DNA from: Cohnella kolymensis
GTDB taxonomy: Bacteria > Bacillota > Bacilli > Paenibacillales > Paenibacillaceae
Assembly (NCBI RefSeq): GCF_000829465.1
Contig: NZ_JXAL01000001.1
Coordinates: 434,001-498,000 of the forward strand
DNA length: 64,000 nt
Reading direction: 5' to 3'
This document shows positions 24,877 through 33,479 of this stretch, piece by piece. Position numbers and translations under genes: made by a program. Under the pieces are notes generated by a model, which saw only the letters and a program-made list of their open reading frames with translations, searched no databases and had not been told where the DNA came from. Within the stretch, counting starts at the first letter, position 1. Each line of letters opens with the position of its first letter.

Positions 24877-24905
24877 ATTATATCATTATATCGAAATTTG
24901 TGGAA
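24877..24905 (-). promoter_or_regulatory. Promoter of the riboswitch transcript
   Basis: TTCCAC, a 17-bp spacer, then TATAAT (24882-24877) on the minus strand. This puts the transcription start within a few bases of the aptamer's 5' end. Confidence 0.65.
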
Positions 24906-24956
24906 TAACATGGAAAATTCGATTTTCTAGAAGATTTAATGAGATGTTAAAAAGCA

Positions 24957-24982
24957 AAAGGGGTGCCATGCGGCACCCCTTT
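24957..24982. terminator. Twin hairpin A (left boundary of repeat array)
   Basis: AAGGGGTGCC pairs with GGCACCCCTT. It is almost identical to the hairpin at 25260-25285 on the other side of the repeat array, and has A/T runs on both sides. Confidence 0.8.
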
Positions 24983-25241
24983 CTGTAAGGCGGCATAACC
25001 GTCTTACACGAGCAAATTCCCCCGCGAAGCGAACTGTAAGGCCGGTTATCGGACTTAAATGATGCACAGAACGTTCCACCTTGCACTGTAAGGCTGGCCA
25101 TCAGACTTACACGATGCACTCAACGCTCAACATCCAGCTGTAAGGCTAACCATCAGACTTACACGATGCACTCAACGCTCAATCTCGAGCTTTAAGTCCG
25201 GCTATCGGACTTACACGATCACTCTGCGCCCAACTAAATTA
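24983..25241. repeat. Five-copy 52-bp tandem repeat with an internal hairpin per unit
   Basis: Units start at 24983, 25034, 25086, 25138 and 25190 (51-52 bp each). Each begins CTGTAAGGC or CTTTAAGTCC and contains a dyad of the type TAAGTCCGGNNATCGGACTTA, then ACGATGCAC and a more variable end. Units 3 and 4 are nearly identical; the outer units are diverged. There is no ORF across it on either strand. It fills the gap between the big secreted protein gene and the riboswitch promoter and is enclosed by two matching terminator hairpins. Confidence 0.9.
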
Positions 25242-25259
25242 ATCGGATGTAATAAAACG

Positions 25260-25285
25260 AAAGGGGTGCCATTCGGCACCCCTTC
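25260..25285. terminator. Twin hairpin B; terminator of the 1241-residue protein gene
   Basis: AAGGGGTGCC, loop ATTC, GGCACCCCTT, followed on the minus strand by TCGTTTTATT. It lies 16 bp after the stop of the large secreted protein gene. Confidence 0.85.
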
Positions 25286-25300
25286 CTCGATATTGAATTA

Positions 25301-28300
25301 TCATTTCGTGCCGTTAACGAATATCCATGTTGTACCTTCTCCTGTACCGGTCTTGGCTGTCACCCGGTGTTGGCCGGGCTCTATGGATGACGGCAAAGCC
25401 AGATGCACGGTAAAGTCACCCGTATCCGTGGTTTTGCCTGTGGCGGATACATTGGCTATCGCAATCGTGACCATTTTGTTCGATACGGCCTTTCCCGCAC
25501 CGTTTGTTACTTTTCCGCTGACTGTTACCCTTTGACCCCCGCGAACGCCGTTGGTCACCGCATTGACGGAAATGCGGTCGCGCGCAGCCGCATCTGCAGG
25601 TGTTCCCACGAACAAGGTGCCGCTGACGCTGTCTCTCACCACTTGTGTTTGTCCGCCGTCCGCTGTCGAAATAACAACGCCGGACTCAATCGGGTACAGG
25701 ATGATTGCGTCAATATTAGCCTTGAAGGACTGGCTGGGATTTTTCAAATGCAGCTCGTGCTTGCCGGCCGTTAAGGAAACCGTTGCAATCCGTTTCAAGC
25801 TGACATGGCCGGAAGGTGCGTTCTGCAGCGGAAACTCTTTCCCGGCTTGATCATCGACTCCGATGACCACAGCCGGCTCGGCACCGTCTCCCCCCGCCGC
25901 AACCGAGCTTAACATGATATCGTATACGCCGGGTTTAGGTACTTCAACGGCGAACGTCTTCTGTTGTCCCGCCGGCATTTCGACATAGGCGCCGCCGGAA
26001 GAGTCCGGGCTTGCGTAGCGCACTTCGGGGACGGTCATCTTATAGATCTTCGCATCCGCAATTGACGCATAGCCTTCATACGGTTTCGGATTATCCGCGT
26101 CAACCTCAAAACGCACAACCAACTCCACCGTGCCTTCCGGGATCGCAGCCCTTGGTGTCGTGCTTACCGCACTTTCACCCGCATACCACGTGCGGGGATG
26201 ATAGCTCATGTCGTTGGCGTCGGCGACAATCGTCTCTTCTCCTGCGGCGTTAATCGCAGCCACTTCTGCGCGCAGTCCGGTATCGAACTCTACCCGTCCG
26301 TTAAACTGAAGCCTGACAGAATCGCCTGGCTTAAAGCCGCCTTGCCCACCATCGAGCGGAATTCGGGTCCGGATCGCTCCGTCATCGAACAGCCGGATAT
26401 TGTTATGCCCGCTCGCGGCAACGAAAATCGTTTTCTGCCCCTTCCAGTTAGGGTAGATCAGCGTATCGGCCCCGACCTGCATGGCATCTTCATAAATTTT
26501 TGCTTCGTCGGAACCGGAATCCGCATCTTGCTTCATAACCGCCTTCTCCGGTACGTTCAGCTCCCCTCCGGGAAGCGTCATTTCGATATCGGCCGGCGCG
26601 GTGCCCTTGTACAAATTTTCGATCTCAATCGTTTGTGCGATATGCGCGTTTGTCGTTACTCCCGGCAGATAAGATCGCGCAACCGTGTTCTCATTGATCC
26701 GCAACAATGCTCGAAGCGCTTCGGCGAGCGACTCTCCCCCGCTGTTGATGTTCACCCTCGTATCATATAGTCCGTCGTAAGCGTACCCGTTTTTCTGATC
26801 GAACATCGAAAAGCTGCGCACATTGTTGCCCGTCCACCATGTGCCGGCTAATCCGGCCATCACAGCGTATTTGCGCTTGCCTGTTACTTCGTACAACGCG
26901 AGATAATTGTCCACATAGCTCGCCGTTCCGTAGTTGATGAGCGGATAAGGTTTTTTGTTGGGGTGAAGATTCTCGGCCCGGCCGGATATGAGCAAATCGC
27001 TCAAGAAAGCGTCCGCTGCCTGCTCAGCGGCTTCGATCCATTGGCTCTGGCCTGTAATTTCGCCCGCAAAGGCGAGCGCCCTTACCTGAATGCTTCCCCA
27101 TTCATCCCAGCGGTCGGGATTCGTCATCTCGCCGTTATGCTGCATAATGCCGCCGTAAGCAAAGTCTCGGAAGGAAGTCCCTCTTCTTGCCATGTAAATG
27201 CCTTCCCCGAGCTTGAGCAGCGATTCTCGTATCGATTTTTTGACCGACGCGTCGTTGGTAGCATGATAATGCTCCGTTAATGCGTTAACCGCAATGGATG
27301 ATACCCATACATCCCCCATCAGCAGCCATTTCGCCACTTTCACATCGCCAAAAGTATAATATTGTCCGTAATTCGGATCCGTTTTCTCCTTCAGACGTTT
27401 CAAAGAAAGATTCAGTCTAGCCGTTACGCGAGCCTCAAGCTCCCGATCCGTTTTCTTCAACTGGGGAAGAGACTTCGCCATCGCTTCATATGCCCGGACA
27501 GCCCACCAGCTGAAGCTTTTTTGCGATGAATGGCTGTCCTTCTTATGAATGGTGCCGTCTGCGTCCCTTACGACAAAATTGTCAAAATCGCCGTCGTCAT
27601 ACTGCATCCACATCAGAAACTCGAGTCCGCGCTTGATCATGTCATAGCTGTAGTCGTCCCCATAGGTTTCATAGTGTTCGACATACGCGATAACTGACCG
27701 GGACACATCGTCAACGGCCCCAAGGCCTTCCTGCGGGTCTCCGACCCATTCGTACCCTCTGGACAAATCGTTGCGGTCGACCGGTTCGGAGTACAGGTGC
27801 GTAATGAACATGGGGACGCCGTCGATCGTTATTTTCTCATTCATAAAATTGAAATGCTTCAGGTTGAGGTAGACTTCATCTGCTCTTTTCAGCCCGTATT
27901 TGCGGAAAAAGGACAAATCCTTGCCTGTAAGCTGCCCGTCAGCGTCGTAATCGTATTTCAAATCCGGCTTGCCGGTTCGGAGCATGGCGGTCAGCGCTTC
28001 TTCGTCCTTGGCATCAACGGCGTTGTCTCCATTGACATCATATTTGGATATCGATTCTTCCCGCTCGGCGGATATGCCGATATTTCGGATCCTTACAGGC
28101 TTGTCCGTTTCATTGTGCAGCTCCACCCAAATTTCCACCGCGTCGTCATGAAGGATACCGCCGTTCGTCCTGACGGAATCCTGCGCCGTAAACCAAGTGC
28201 CCCGCGGCGTATTTGCAATATCATTAATATCGACCTGCGTTCCCTTCGCGTCATGAACCCGAACAAATACGCCGTCCGTCCGGTTAACGCCATCCTCGAC

Positions 28301-29026
28301 GAACAAGTCGGATTTTACTTGTATTTTGTCGCCTGCTTGCGGCTCGCCGCTGCCGTCTCCAAAAGGAACACTGCGCCATGCCGCCGCGCCGGGCTGCATA
28401 AGAAGCGAGCTTGTCAAATAAGATTTGTCCGTTCCGTTGTTGTCCCAGCCCGCCATGCCTGAGGAGAAATCGTATGTCGCATAGTTTTTGACAACGCCAT
28501 TCGCTTCCCCCCAGACGACGATTTTGGCAATTTCGATCGTTCCGGGAGTATCGTTGTGAATTTCGATCCACAAGTCGTTCTGGCCGACCGGAATGACACC
28601 GTTATTGTCGATAAACTTGGTTGTCGATTCCGCTTCTTTGCCGCGTTGCAGCCCGCTCAAGTCGTTGATCTCCGCCAGAGTGCTTCCGGCGTTCAACCGG
28701 ATCAATACATTAGCGTCTGTCGTTACGTCGCCATTCAAAATGAACGTCGCTTTTGCATAGACGGAATCCCCCGCAGCAGGGGCGTTACCGTTACCTGTAA
28801 TCGGAATTGCCCGCCACAGCGCAGCACCCTGTTTCAAAGTCAGATGCTTCTGCGCGGCGAACTTGGATGCATCGCCTGTCTCCCAATTCGTTAATCCGGT
28901 GCTCAGATCGTCGTTGTCAATTATGTAATGCACGATGCTCGTTTCCGCCGCATGACTCCCGGGAGTAACGCCAAATGAGAAAATGAGGCAAAACACTAAT
29001 AGAGATACCAGTTGCTTTTTAATCAA
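25301..29026 (-). CDS. Large secreted multidomain protein, alpha/alpha-barrel glycoside-hydrolase-like with EF-hand (dockerin-like) pair
   Basis: A 1241-residue secreted protein. TTG 29026 is chosen because GGAGG lies eight bases upstream and a signal peptide (IKKQLVSLLVFCLIFSFG..SHAA) follows at once; the longer reading to 29089 crosses the ribosome binding site. Domains in order: two related beta-rich modules (about 35-175 and 183-320, each with GAALWR or GAAAWR and a WIEIHN or WVELHN strand), an EF-hand pair (DVNGDNAVDAKD at 330, DYDADGQLTGKD at 359), a helical barrel-like region rich in Trp (about 400-790), a third beta module (855-1000), a CBM6/35-like module (1010-1115) and an Ig-like C-terminus (1150-1241). 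Likely a polysaccharide-acting enzyme. The catalytic family is not certain. Confidence 0.78.
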   Translation of the reverse strand: MIKKQLVSLLVFCLIFSFGVTPGSHAAETSIVHYIIDNDDLSTGLTNWETGDASKFAAQKHLTLKQGAALWRAIPITGNGNAPAAGDSVYAKATFILNGDVTTDANVLIRLNAGSTLAEINDLSGLQRGKEAESTTKFIDNNGVIPVGQNDLWIEIHNDTPGTIEIAKIVVWGEANGVVKNYATYDFSSGMAGWDNNGTDKSYLTSSLLMQPGAAAWRSVPFGDGSGEPQAGDKIQVKSDLFVEDGVNRTDGVFVRVHDAKGTQVDINDIANTPRGTWFTAQDSVRTNGGILHDDAVEIWVELHNETDKPVRIRNIGISAEREESISKYDVNGDNAVDAKDEEALTAMLRTGKPDLKYDYDADGQLTGKDLSFFRKYGLKRADEVYLNLKHFNFMNEKITIDGVPMFITHLYSEPVDRNDLSRGYEWVGDPQEGLGAVDDVSRSVIAYVEHYETYGDDYSYDMIKRGLEFLMWMQYDDGDFDNFVVRDADGTIHKKDSHSSQKSFSWWAVRAYEAMAKSLPQLKKTDRELEARVTARLNLSLKRLKEKTDPNYGQYYTFGDVKVAKWLLMGDVWVSSIAVNALTEHYHATNDASVKKSIRESLLKLGEGIYMARRGTSFRDFAYGGIMQHNGEMTNPDRWDEWGSIQVRALAFAGEITGQSQWIEAAEQAADAFLSDLLISGRAENLHPNKKPYPLINYGTASYVDNYLALYEVTGKRKYAVMAGLAGTWWTGNNVRSFSMFDQKNGYAYDGLYDTRVNINSGGESLAEALRALLRINENTVARSYLPGVTTNAHIAQTIEIENLYKGTAPADIEMTLPGGELNVPEKAVMKQDADSGSDEAKIYEDAMQVGADTLIYPNWKGQKTIFVAASGHNNIRLFDDGAIRTRIPLDGGQGGFKPGDSVRLQFNGRVEFDTGLRAEVAAINAAGEETIVADANDMSYHPRTWYAGESAVSTTPRAAIPEGTVELVVRFEVDADNPKPYEGYASIADAKIYKMTVPEVRYASPDSSGGAYVEMPAGQQKTFAVEVPKPGVYDIMLSSVAAGGDGAEPAVVIGVDDQAGKEFPLQNAPSGHVSLKRIATVSLTAGKHELHLKNPSQSFKANIDAIILYPIESGVVISTADGGQTQVVRDSVSGTLFVGTPADAAARDRISVNAVTNGVRGGQRVTVSGKVTNGAGKAVSNKMVTIAIANVSATGKTTDTGDFTVHLALPSSIEPGQHRVTAKTGTGEGTTWIFVNGTK

Positions 29027-29166
29027 ACTTCTCAACCTCCAATAGACCCCTGAAGTATGTTCTAGGGGCCGCCATAGTGAGTGATGCAATATCGACAGAT
29101 AAGGTTATGTATCCTATAATTGCCTATCTGAAACTTTTCTATTGTGAGTAAGAATGGGAGTTTACC

Positions 29167-29713
29167 ATGATAATTAACAAACAAGAATTTGACGTTAACG
29201 GGCTAAAGTACACTGTTAGATCTGCAATCGAGAAAGATGCGCAAGATTTGTCTGAATTAAGATTACAGATTGATGGTGAGACCGAAAATTTGGACAGAGA
29301 AAAAGGGGAGGCCTTCATAGACGCGTCAGGGTTCCACCAGATTATAAAAACGGACACTGAGAAGCCGCGAAACTTATTTTTAGTTGCTGAAGTGGATGAT
29401 CGGATCGTCGGGTTTTCAAGATGCGAAGGCATTTATTTAAATAGATTCTCTCATAAAGTGGAATTCGGAGTAGGCGTATTAAAAGACTTTTGGGGATACA
29501 GCATTGGGAAAAATCTGCTGCAAGAATCTGTTTCTTGGGCGGACTCCAACGGCATTAAAAAAATGACTTTGAATGTTCTGGAAACAAATGATAAAGCTAT
29601 TAACCTGTATAAAAAGCTTGGCTTTGAGATTGAAGGTATATTAAAAAAACGACAAAATCCTTGCTGACGGTAAATACTATAACACCATTATTATGGGAAG
29701 GTTTCATGATTGA
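29167..29713 (+). pseudogene. GNAT-family N-acetyltransferase, frameshifted near the C-terminus
   Basis: An acetyltransferase of about 181 residues. Visible GNAT motifs are FLVAEVDDRIVGFSRCEG, the acetyl-CoA loop VLKDFWGYSIGKNLLQESVSWADSNG (a variant of Q/RxxGxG/A) and LNVLETNDKAINLYKKLGFEIEG. In a run of seven As at 29643-29649 the frame shifts and stops early at 29667. Removing one A restores a standard ending, NDKILADGKYYNTIIMGRFHD, to a stop at 29713. It resembles ribosomal-protein or spermidine-type acetyltransferases; the substrate is unknown. It is the only plus-strand gene between 21.3 and 37.9 kb. Either a sequencing error or a slippage mutation; even the short form keeps the whole catalytic fold. 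Confidence 0.83.
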
Positions 29714-29736
29714 TATCTGCGTAGTCCTACAGGGCG

Positions 29737-29932
29737 CCTTACGCCCATTTTGCCCGCATCAGCGGGAAATTGATAATGGAATGCTGCGTTTAAGGACGTT
29801 TTGGGCGTATCAGCAAGGGAAGAAGGCTAATCTTGAGCCAAGTGTCTGCTGATACGCCCATTTTGTCCGCATCCGCTTCTATTTGTCAGGAACATCGTGT
29901 GTTTAAGGACATTTTGGGCGTATGCGCCCGTT
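29737..29932. repeat. Dispersed palindromic repeat cluster (ACGCCCATTTTGYCCGCATC motif)
   Basis: ACGCCCATTTTGCCCGCATC occurs at 29741 and ACGCCCATTTTGTCCGCATC at 29854. The opposite orientation, GGACRTTTTGGGCGTAT, occurs at 29794 and 29908, each time after TTTAA. GGGCGTATCAGCA (29803) and TGCTGATACGCCC (29847) form perfect 13-bp inverted arms. This looks like a small intergenic repeat family. Confidence 0.72.
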
Positions 29933-30006
29933 ACAATTGTTGGGACAGTGACAATGTTCATGCCCGATCAGGATTCATACCCCGATGCAGCCGCAAATGA
30001 ATAGAA

Positions 30007-30046
30007 GGGCTGCCCCCTGCAGATGGCGATCTGCCTGGAGCAACCC
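30007..30046 (-). terminator. GC-rich hairpin after the ABC binding-protein gene
   Basis: GGGTTGCTCCAGGCAGAT pairs imperfectly with ATCTGCAGGGGGCAGCCC around GGCG. The T-run is weak (TTCTATT), so it is a probable rather than certain terminator. Confidence 0.55.
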
Positions 30047-30063
30047 TCCGTCATAAGAGATGA

Positions 30064-31500
30064 TTATTGCACTTTAATCGCGTTAAAGAATTGCTCCTGA
30101 ACGGTCTTGGCCGCCGCATCCAATTTCGCTTTCACATCGGTGTCTTTTTTGGAGAAAATCTCTTGGATGACGTTCGTCATCGCACCGTAATAATCTTGCG
30201 TATTATATTGGGCTTCAGGCTTGCCGTCCAGCAGCGCATTGGATTCCGCGTTGTAACGGTAGACGTTGTCATATTTCGCAAGAATGTCTTGCACCTTCTT
30301 GCCGTAGTCCGAGTCGGCGTTGAAATAATCCATGTGCGGAGGTACGTAGAATTTGCCTTCATCCTTGAATTTCTTGATGTTGTCTTCCAGCGACTTCAGG
30401 CCGTCCTCGGAAAAATAGTCAAATGTGATGTAGTTAAATGCCGCTTCTTGCTCGGCAGGCGTTGCATTCGGATTGATCACCAGGTAGTCGCCGCCCAGAA
30501 CGCCCGTATGTTTGCCGCCTTTCTCAGCTGCCGGCATCGGATAGACCAGCACCTCCTCCGGTTTAAGACCGCCTTGGTTCAGCGCTTGATCCAAAGGACC
30601 TTCGGCACCTGCAATCACCATCGCCGTGCGGCCTTGTGCAAAGGCGCCGACCGCGTCACCCCAACCGAGTGCCCAATCTTGTGGGATGACATTGGCATCC
30701 CAACGCAGCTTCTTGTAAAATTCCAGCGCTTTCACGCCGGCATCCGAGTTGAACGCTGCCGACACCTTGCCGCCTTCCACCTTTTGGATGTCTCCGCCGG
30801 CTTGGAATAGGAAATTCGTCCAGTTCCAGCCCGATTCATTGCCTTTGCCCATCGGCGCAATGCCCGCAATTCCTTTACCTGGGTCGGCAACCGCTTTCGC
30901 CGTATTCACCATGTCGTCCCAAGTCCAGTCATAGGAAGGAACCGCTGCGCCTTTTTCATCAAGCATTTTCTTATTGACGACGGTTGTTGTCACATACCCT
31001 TTTTGCGCGACTCCGTACACTTTGCCGTCGATAATAAATTGGTTTTGCAGAATCGGATTGATTTGATCTTTAAACTCGTAATTGTTCCACAGTTCCGTAA
31101 TGTCGGCCGCCCAGCCTTTTTCGACCAGGAACTTCGCTTCCGTCGCCCAGGTATTGAAGAAAGTCGGAGCCTCGTTTGCCGCCATTTTGATACCGATTTC
31201 GTTCACGTTGTAGTGCCAATCGCTTTTCTCGATCGTAACGTGCGGATACTTCTCTTCGAAGCGTTTGATTTTTGCGTCTTCAATCGCTCTCAATTCGGTT
31301 TGGTCCGGGTTCGGATAGTAGATGCTGATTGTGACCGGTTCCGCCGTTTTCGGCGTCTCGGACGCATCCCCGGAGCTCGACGGCGTGCTGCTGTTCGTCG
31401 GTGCGGACGCCTGTTCGCCTTTGTTGCTGCCGCCGCCGCATGCCGCCAGCAAGGATGCCAGCAACACAAGACAAAGCGAAATTGCAGAAATCTTTCTCAT
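30064..31500 (-). CDS. Sugar ABC transporter substrate-binding lipoprotein (CUT1 type)
   Basis: A 478-residue extracellular binding protein with lipobox LLAAC near residue 20, a Ser/Thr/Ala linker and a typical family 1 solute-binding fold (TISIYYPNPDQTELRAIEDAKIKRFEEKYPHVTIE, GWAADITELWNNY, VNKKMLDEKGAAVPSYDWTWDDMVNTAKAV). It is the last gene of the YesM-YesN-permease-permease-binding protein run, 122 bp after the second permease. Sequence does not reveal the sugar; YesMN-linked relatives often handle pectin or other plant-derived oligosaccharides. Confidence 0.92.
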   Translation of the reverse strand: MRKISAISLCLVLLASLLAACGGGSNKGEQASAPTNSSTPSSSGDASETPKTAEPVTISIYYPNPDQTELRAIEDAKIKRFEEKYPHVTIEKSDWHYNVNEIGIKMAANEAPTFFNTWATEAKFLVEKGWAADITELWNNYEFKDQINPILQNQFIIDGKVYGVAQKGYVTTTVVNKKMLDEKGAAVPSYDWTWDDMVNTAKAVADPGKGIAGIAPMGKGNESGWNWTNFLFQAGGDIQKVEGGKVSAAFNSDAGVKALEFYKKLRWDANVIPQDWALGWGDAVGAFAQGRTAMVIAGAEGPLDQALNQGGLKPEEVLVYPMPAAEKGGKHTGVLGGDYLVINPNATPAEQEAAFNYITFDYFSEDGLKSLEDNIKKFKDEGKFYVPPHMDYFNADSDYGKKVQDILAKYDNVYRYNAESNALLDGKPEAQYNTQDYYGAMTNVIQEIFSKKDTDVKAKLDAAAKTVQEQFFNAIKVQ

Positions 31501-31622
31501 GGAAATTCCCCTTTTCGAAAATGAAATGATCGCTACAGCTTCATCATAAGAGAGGCGCTTTCAAAGGACGATGTGTATTCTTATCTCGATCGTGTGTAAC
31601 ATTACGATGACGTTTCCTCCCG

Positions 31623-32492
31623 CTATCCCTTCACTCCTCCGAGCTGCAGCCCCCGCATGATGTACTTCTGAAACACGAGGAACACGATGATCGGCGGCAG
31701 CATGACCATGGTCAGAATCGCAAACCTGACATTCATCGGCAAACCTCTGGCATTGATGACGAACTTGTAAATCGCCGTGGCGAGCGGAATATTGTCGCCC
31801 TGCAGAACCAAGTTCGGCCAGAACCAATCATTCCACGCATTGGAAAATACGAAAATCGCCAAAGTAGAGAAAATCGGAACCGACAGCGGCAGCGCGATTT
31901 GAATGAAGCATCTCCATTCCGATGCGCCGTCGATGCGGGCGGCCTCGAACATCTCGTTATGGATGCCGTCGAAGAAATTTTTCAGCAGCAGCAGATAGAA
32001 TGCACTCGCACCCGCCGGCAGCCAAAAAGCCCAAAACGTGTTTAGCAGCCCTAAATCCCGCAGATTCACGAAGTTAGGAATGATATACGTGGTCGGCGGA
32101 ATGAACAAAGTCGACAGGAAGAAGAAATAAATCGGCTTACGGTATGGAATTTGCAGCTTGGATAAGCTAAAGGCGGCAAGCCCCAATATAAGCACGGTCG
32201 CGACAAGGTTGCCTGCGAAAATGGAGAGAGTATTCCTCAGAAACTGCATCAGGTCGATATAATGCCAACCTTTATCGAAGTTCTCCCATACCCATTGAGA
32301 GGGAACGAACGTCGGCGGAAAAGCAAACACCTCTTCCCTGCTCTTGAGACCGTTGAAAACCGTAATGAGAATAGGATAAAGCATCGAGGCGACCATGCCG
32401 ACAATTGCAATAACTGCTATGAAAAACAAAATAGAATTGGATTTTTTCCTGTAATCGTATACGGACAATATACCCCGGTCCAGGTTCTGCAT
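31623..32492 (-). CDS. Sugar ABC transporter permease (MalG/YtcP type)
   Basis: A 289-residue inner-membrane permease with six hydrophobic segments. The EAA loop, which contacts the ATPase, reads EAARIDGASEWRCFIQIALPLSVPI (split by one residue from the consensus EAA..DGA......I.LP). It overlaps the upstream permease gene by one base (TAATG). It forms the channel with that partner. Confidence 0.92.
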   Translation of the reverse strand: MQNLDRGILSVYDYRKKSNSILFFIAVIAIVGMVASMLYPILITVFNGLKSREEVFAFPPTFVPSQWVWENFDKGWHYIDLMQFLRNTLSIFAGNLVATVLILGLAAFSLSKLQIPYRKPIYFFFLSTLFIPPTTYIIPNFVNLRDLGLLNTFWAFWLPAGASAFYLLLLKNFFDGIHNEMFEAARIDGASEWRCFIQIALPLSVPIFSTLAIFVFSNAWNDWFWPNLVLQGDNIPLATAIYKFVINARGLPMNVRFAILTMVMLPPIIVFLVFQKYIMRGLQLGGVKG

Positions 32493-33418
32493 TACGCTCT
32501 CTCCCCCCGCTCGGAAAGTCTGTACTGGATAACCGCAAGTGCACCGAGAACGAGAAACATCAATACTCCCATAGCCGCGGCAACGCCATAATTCAATTGA
32601 TTGAACGCGGATTTGACGATCAAGAGTGCGTACGTCAGCGTCGCTTTATTCGGCCCGCCGTCGAGCATCGCTAATTGCGCCTGCAATCCTTGCGAAGTGG
32701 CGATTAGTTGAAGAATGAACAGCAAGCCGATCAAACCGCGGATCGAAGGAAGCGTCACGTGGCGAATCCGCTGCCAAATTCCGGCTCCGTCGATTTCCGC
32801 AGCCTCATACCAGTCTCTCGGAATGCTGAGAATGGCGGCCAGATAAATGAGCATCCCCGCTCCGAATTGCTGCCACGTCTCCATAATGACAATGGACACC
32901 ATGGACCACTTGGGATCGCTCATGAACAGAATCTGATCCTGTCCGAGCTGCGTCAGACCGGCGTTGACCGGTCCTACGGGATCGTAGAACCAACGCCACA
33001 AGCCGTATAAGACGATGACCGGAAGCACGTTGGGGAGGTAAGCGATAACCCTGACGAATCCTTGAAACCGTCTCAGCTCCGAAATGAGAATGGCAAATAA
33101 GATCGGCACCCAAAATCCGATGACGAGCCCTAAGAACATGTAATATAGCGTGTTTTTGACGGCGATCCCGACGTCCGGGTTGTCCAGCACGGCACGATAA
33201 TTGTCCCAACCGACAAATTCGTTGCCTTTGACGAAATCCACATGATAAAAGCTGTAAATGAAACCTTTCACGATCGGCATCCACAAAAACAGCAAAAAAA
33301 CAATCACCGCCGGGAGAAGAAATAGGATCCCCCAGAAGTATTTGCGTACGAAGGCCGCGGCCGCAATTCGCCTTGCGGCAGGCGCAAGTTCGGCACTCGC
33401 GTGGACTGGCTGGCTCAT
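32492..33418 (-). CDS. Sugar ABC transporter permease (MalF/UgpA/LplB type)
   Basis: A 308-residue permease with six hydrophobic segments. The EAA loop is EAAEIDGAGIWQRIRHVTLPSIRG. It follows the response regulator gene by 61 bp and overlaps the second permease by one base. No ATPase gene lies in this cluster, so the transporter probably borrows a shared MsmX/MsmK-type ATPase encoded elsewhere, as is usual for CUT1 systems in Firmicutes. Confidence 0.92.
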   Translation of the reverse strand: MSQPVHASAELAPAARRIAAAAFVRKYFWGILFLLPAVIVFLLFLWMPIVKGFIYSFYHVDFVKGNEFVGWDNYRAVLDNPDVGIAVKNTLYYMFLGLVIGFWVPILFAILISELRRFQGFVRVIAYLPNVLPVIVLYGLWRWFYDPVGPVNAGLTQLGQDQILFMSDPKWSMVSIVIMETWQQFGAGMLIYLAAILSIPRDWYEAAEIDGAGIWQRIRHVTLPSIRGLIGLLFILQLIATSQGLQAQLAMLDGGPNKATLTYALLIVKSAFNQLNYGVAAAMGVLMFLVLGALAVIQYRLSERGERA

Positions 33419-33479
33419 CTCATATCCCTCATTCCATTTTCTCTGGATATTTGCGAATCTATCTCAATGATGCGTGTTC

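Larger units (their letters stand above)
29714..30063. other. Intergenic region with a cluster of palindromic repeats
   Basis: Between the GNAT gene and the convergent binding-protein gene. No coding signal. It holds repeated TACGCCCATTTTG-type motifs in both orientations (listed separately) and one GC-rich hairpin near the binding-protein stop. Confidence 0.6.

Noticed and set aside
24983-25241. Tandem repeat array as a CRISPR
   Set aside because: The units are directly adjacent and about 52 bp long with no unique spacers. The variable part is still recognisably shared between units, and no cas gene is near.
26198-28462. Several plus-strand ORFs of 105-221 codons inside the 1241-residue protein gene
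   Set aside because: All are antisense to a continuous domain-bearing frame and lack ribosome binding sites.
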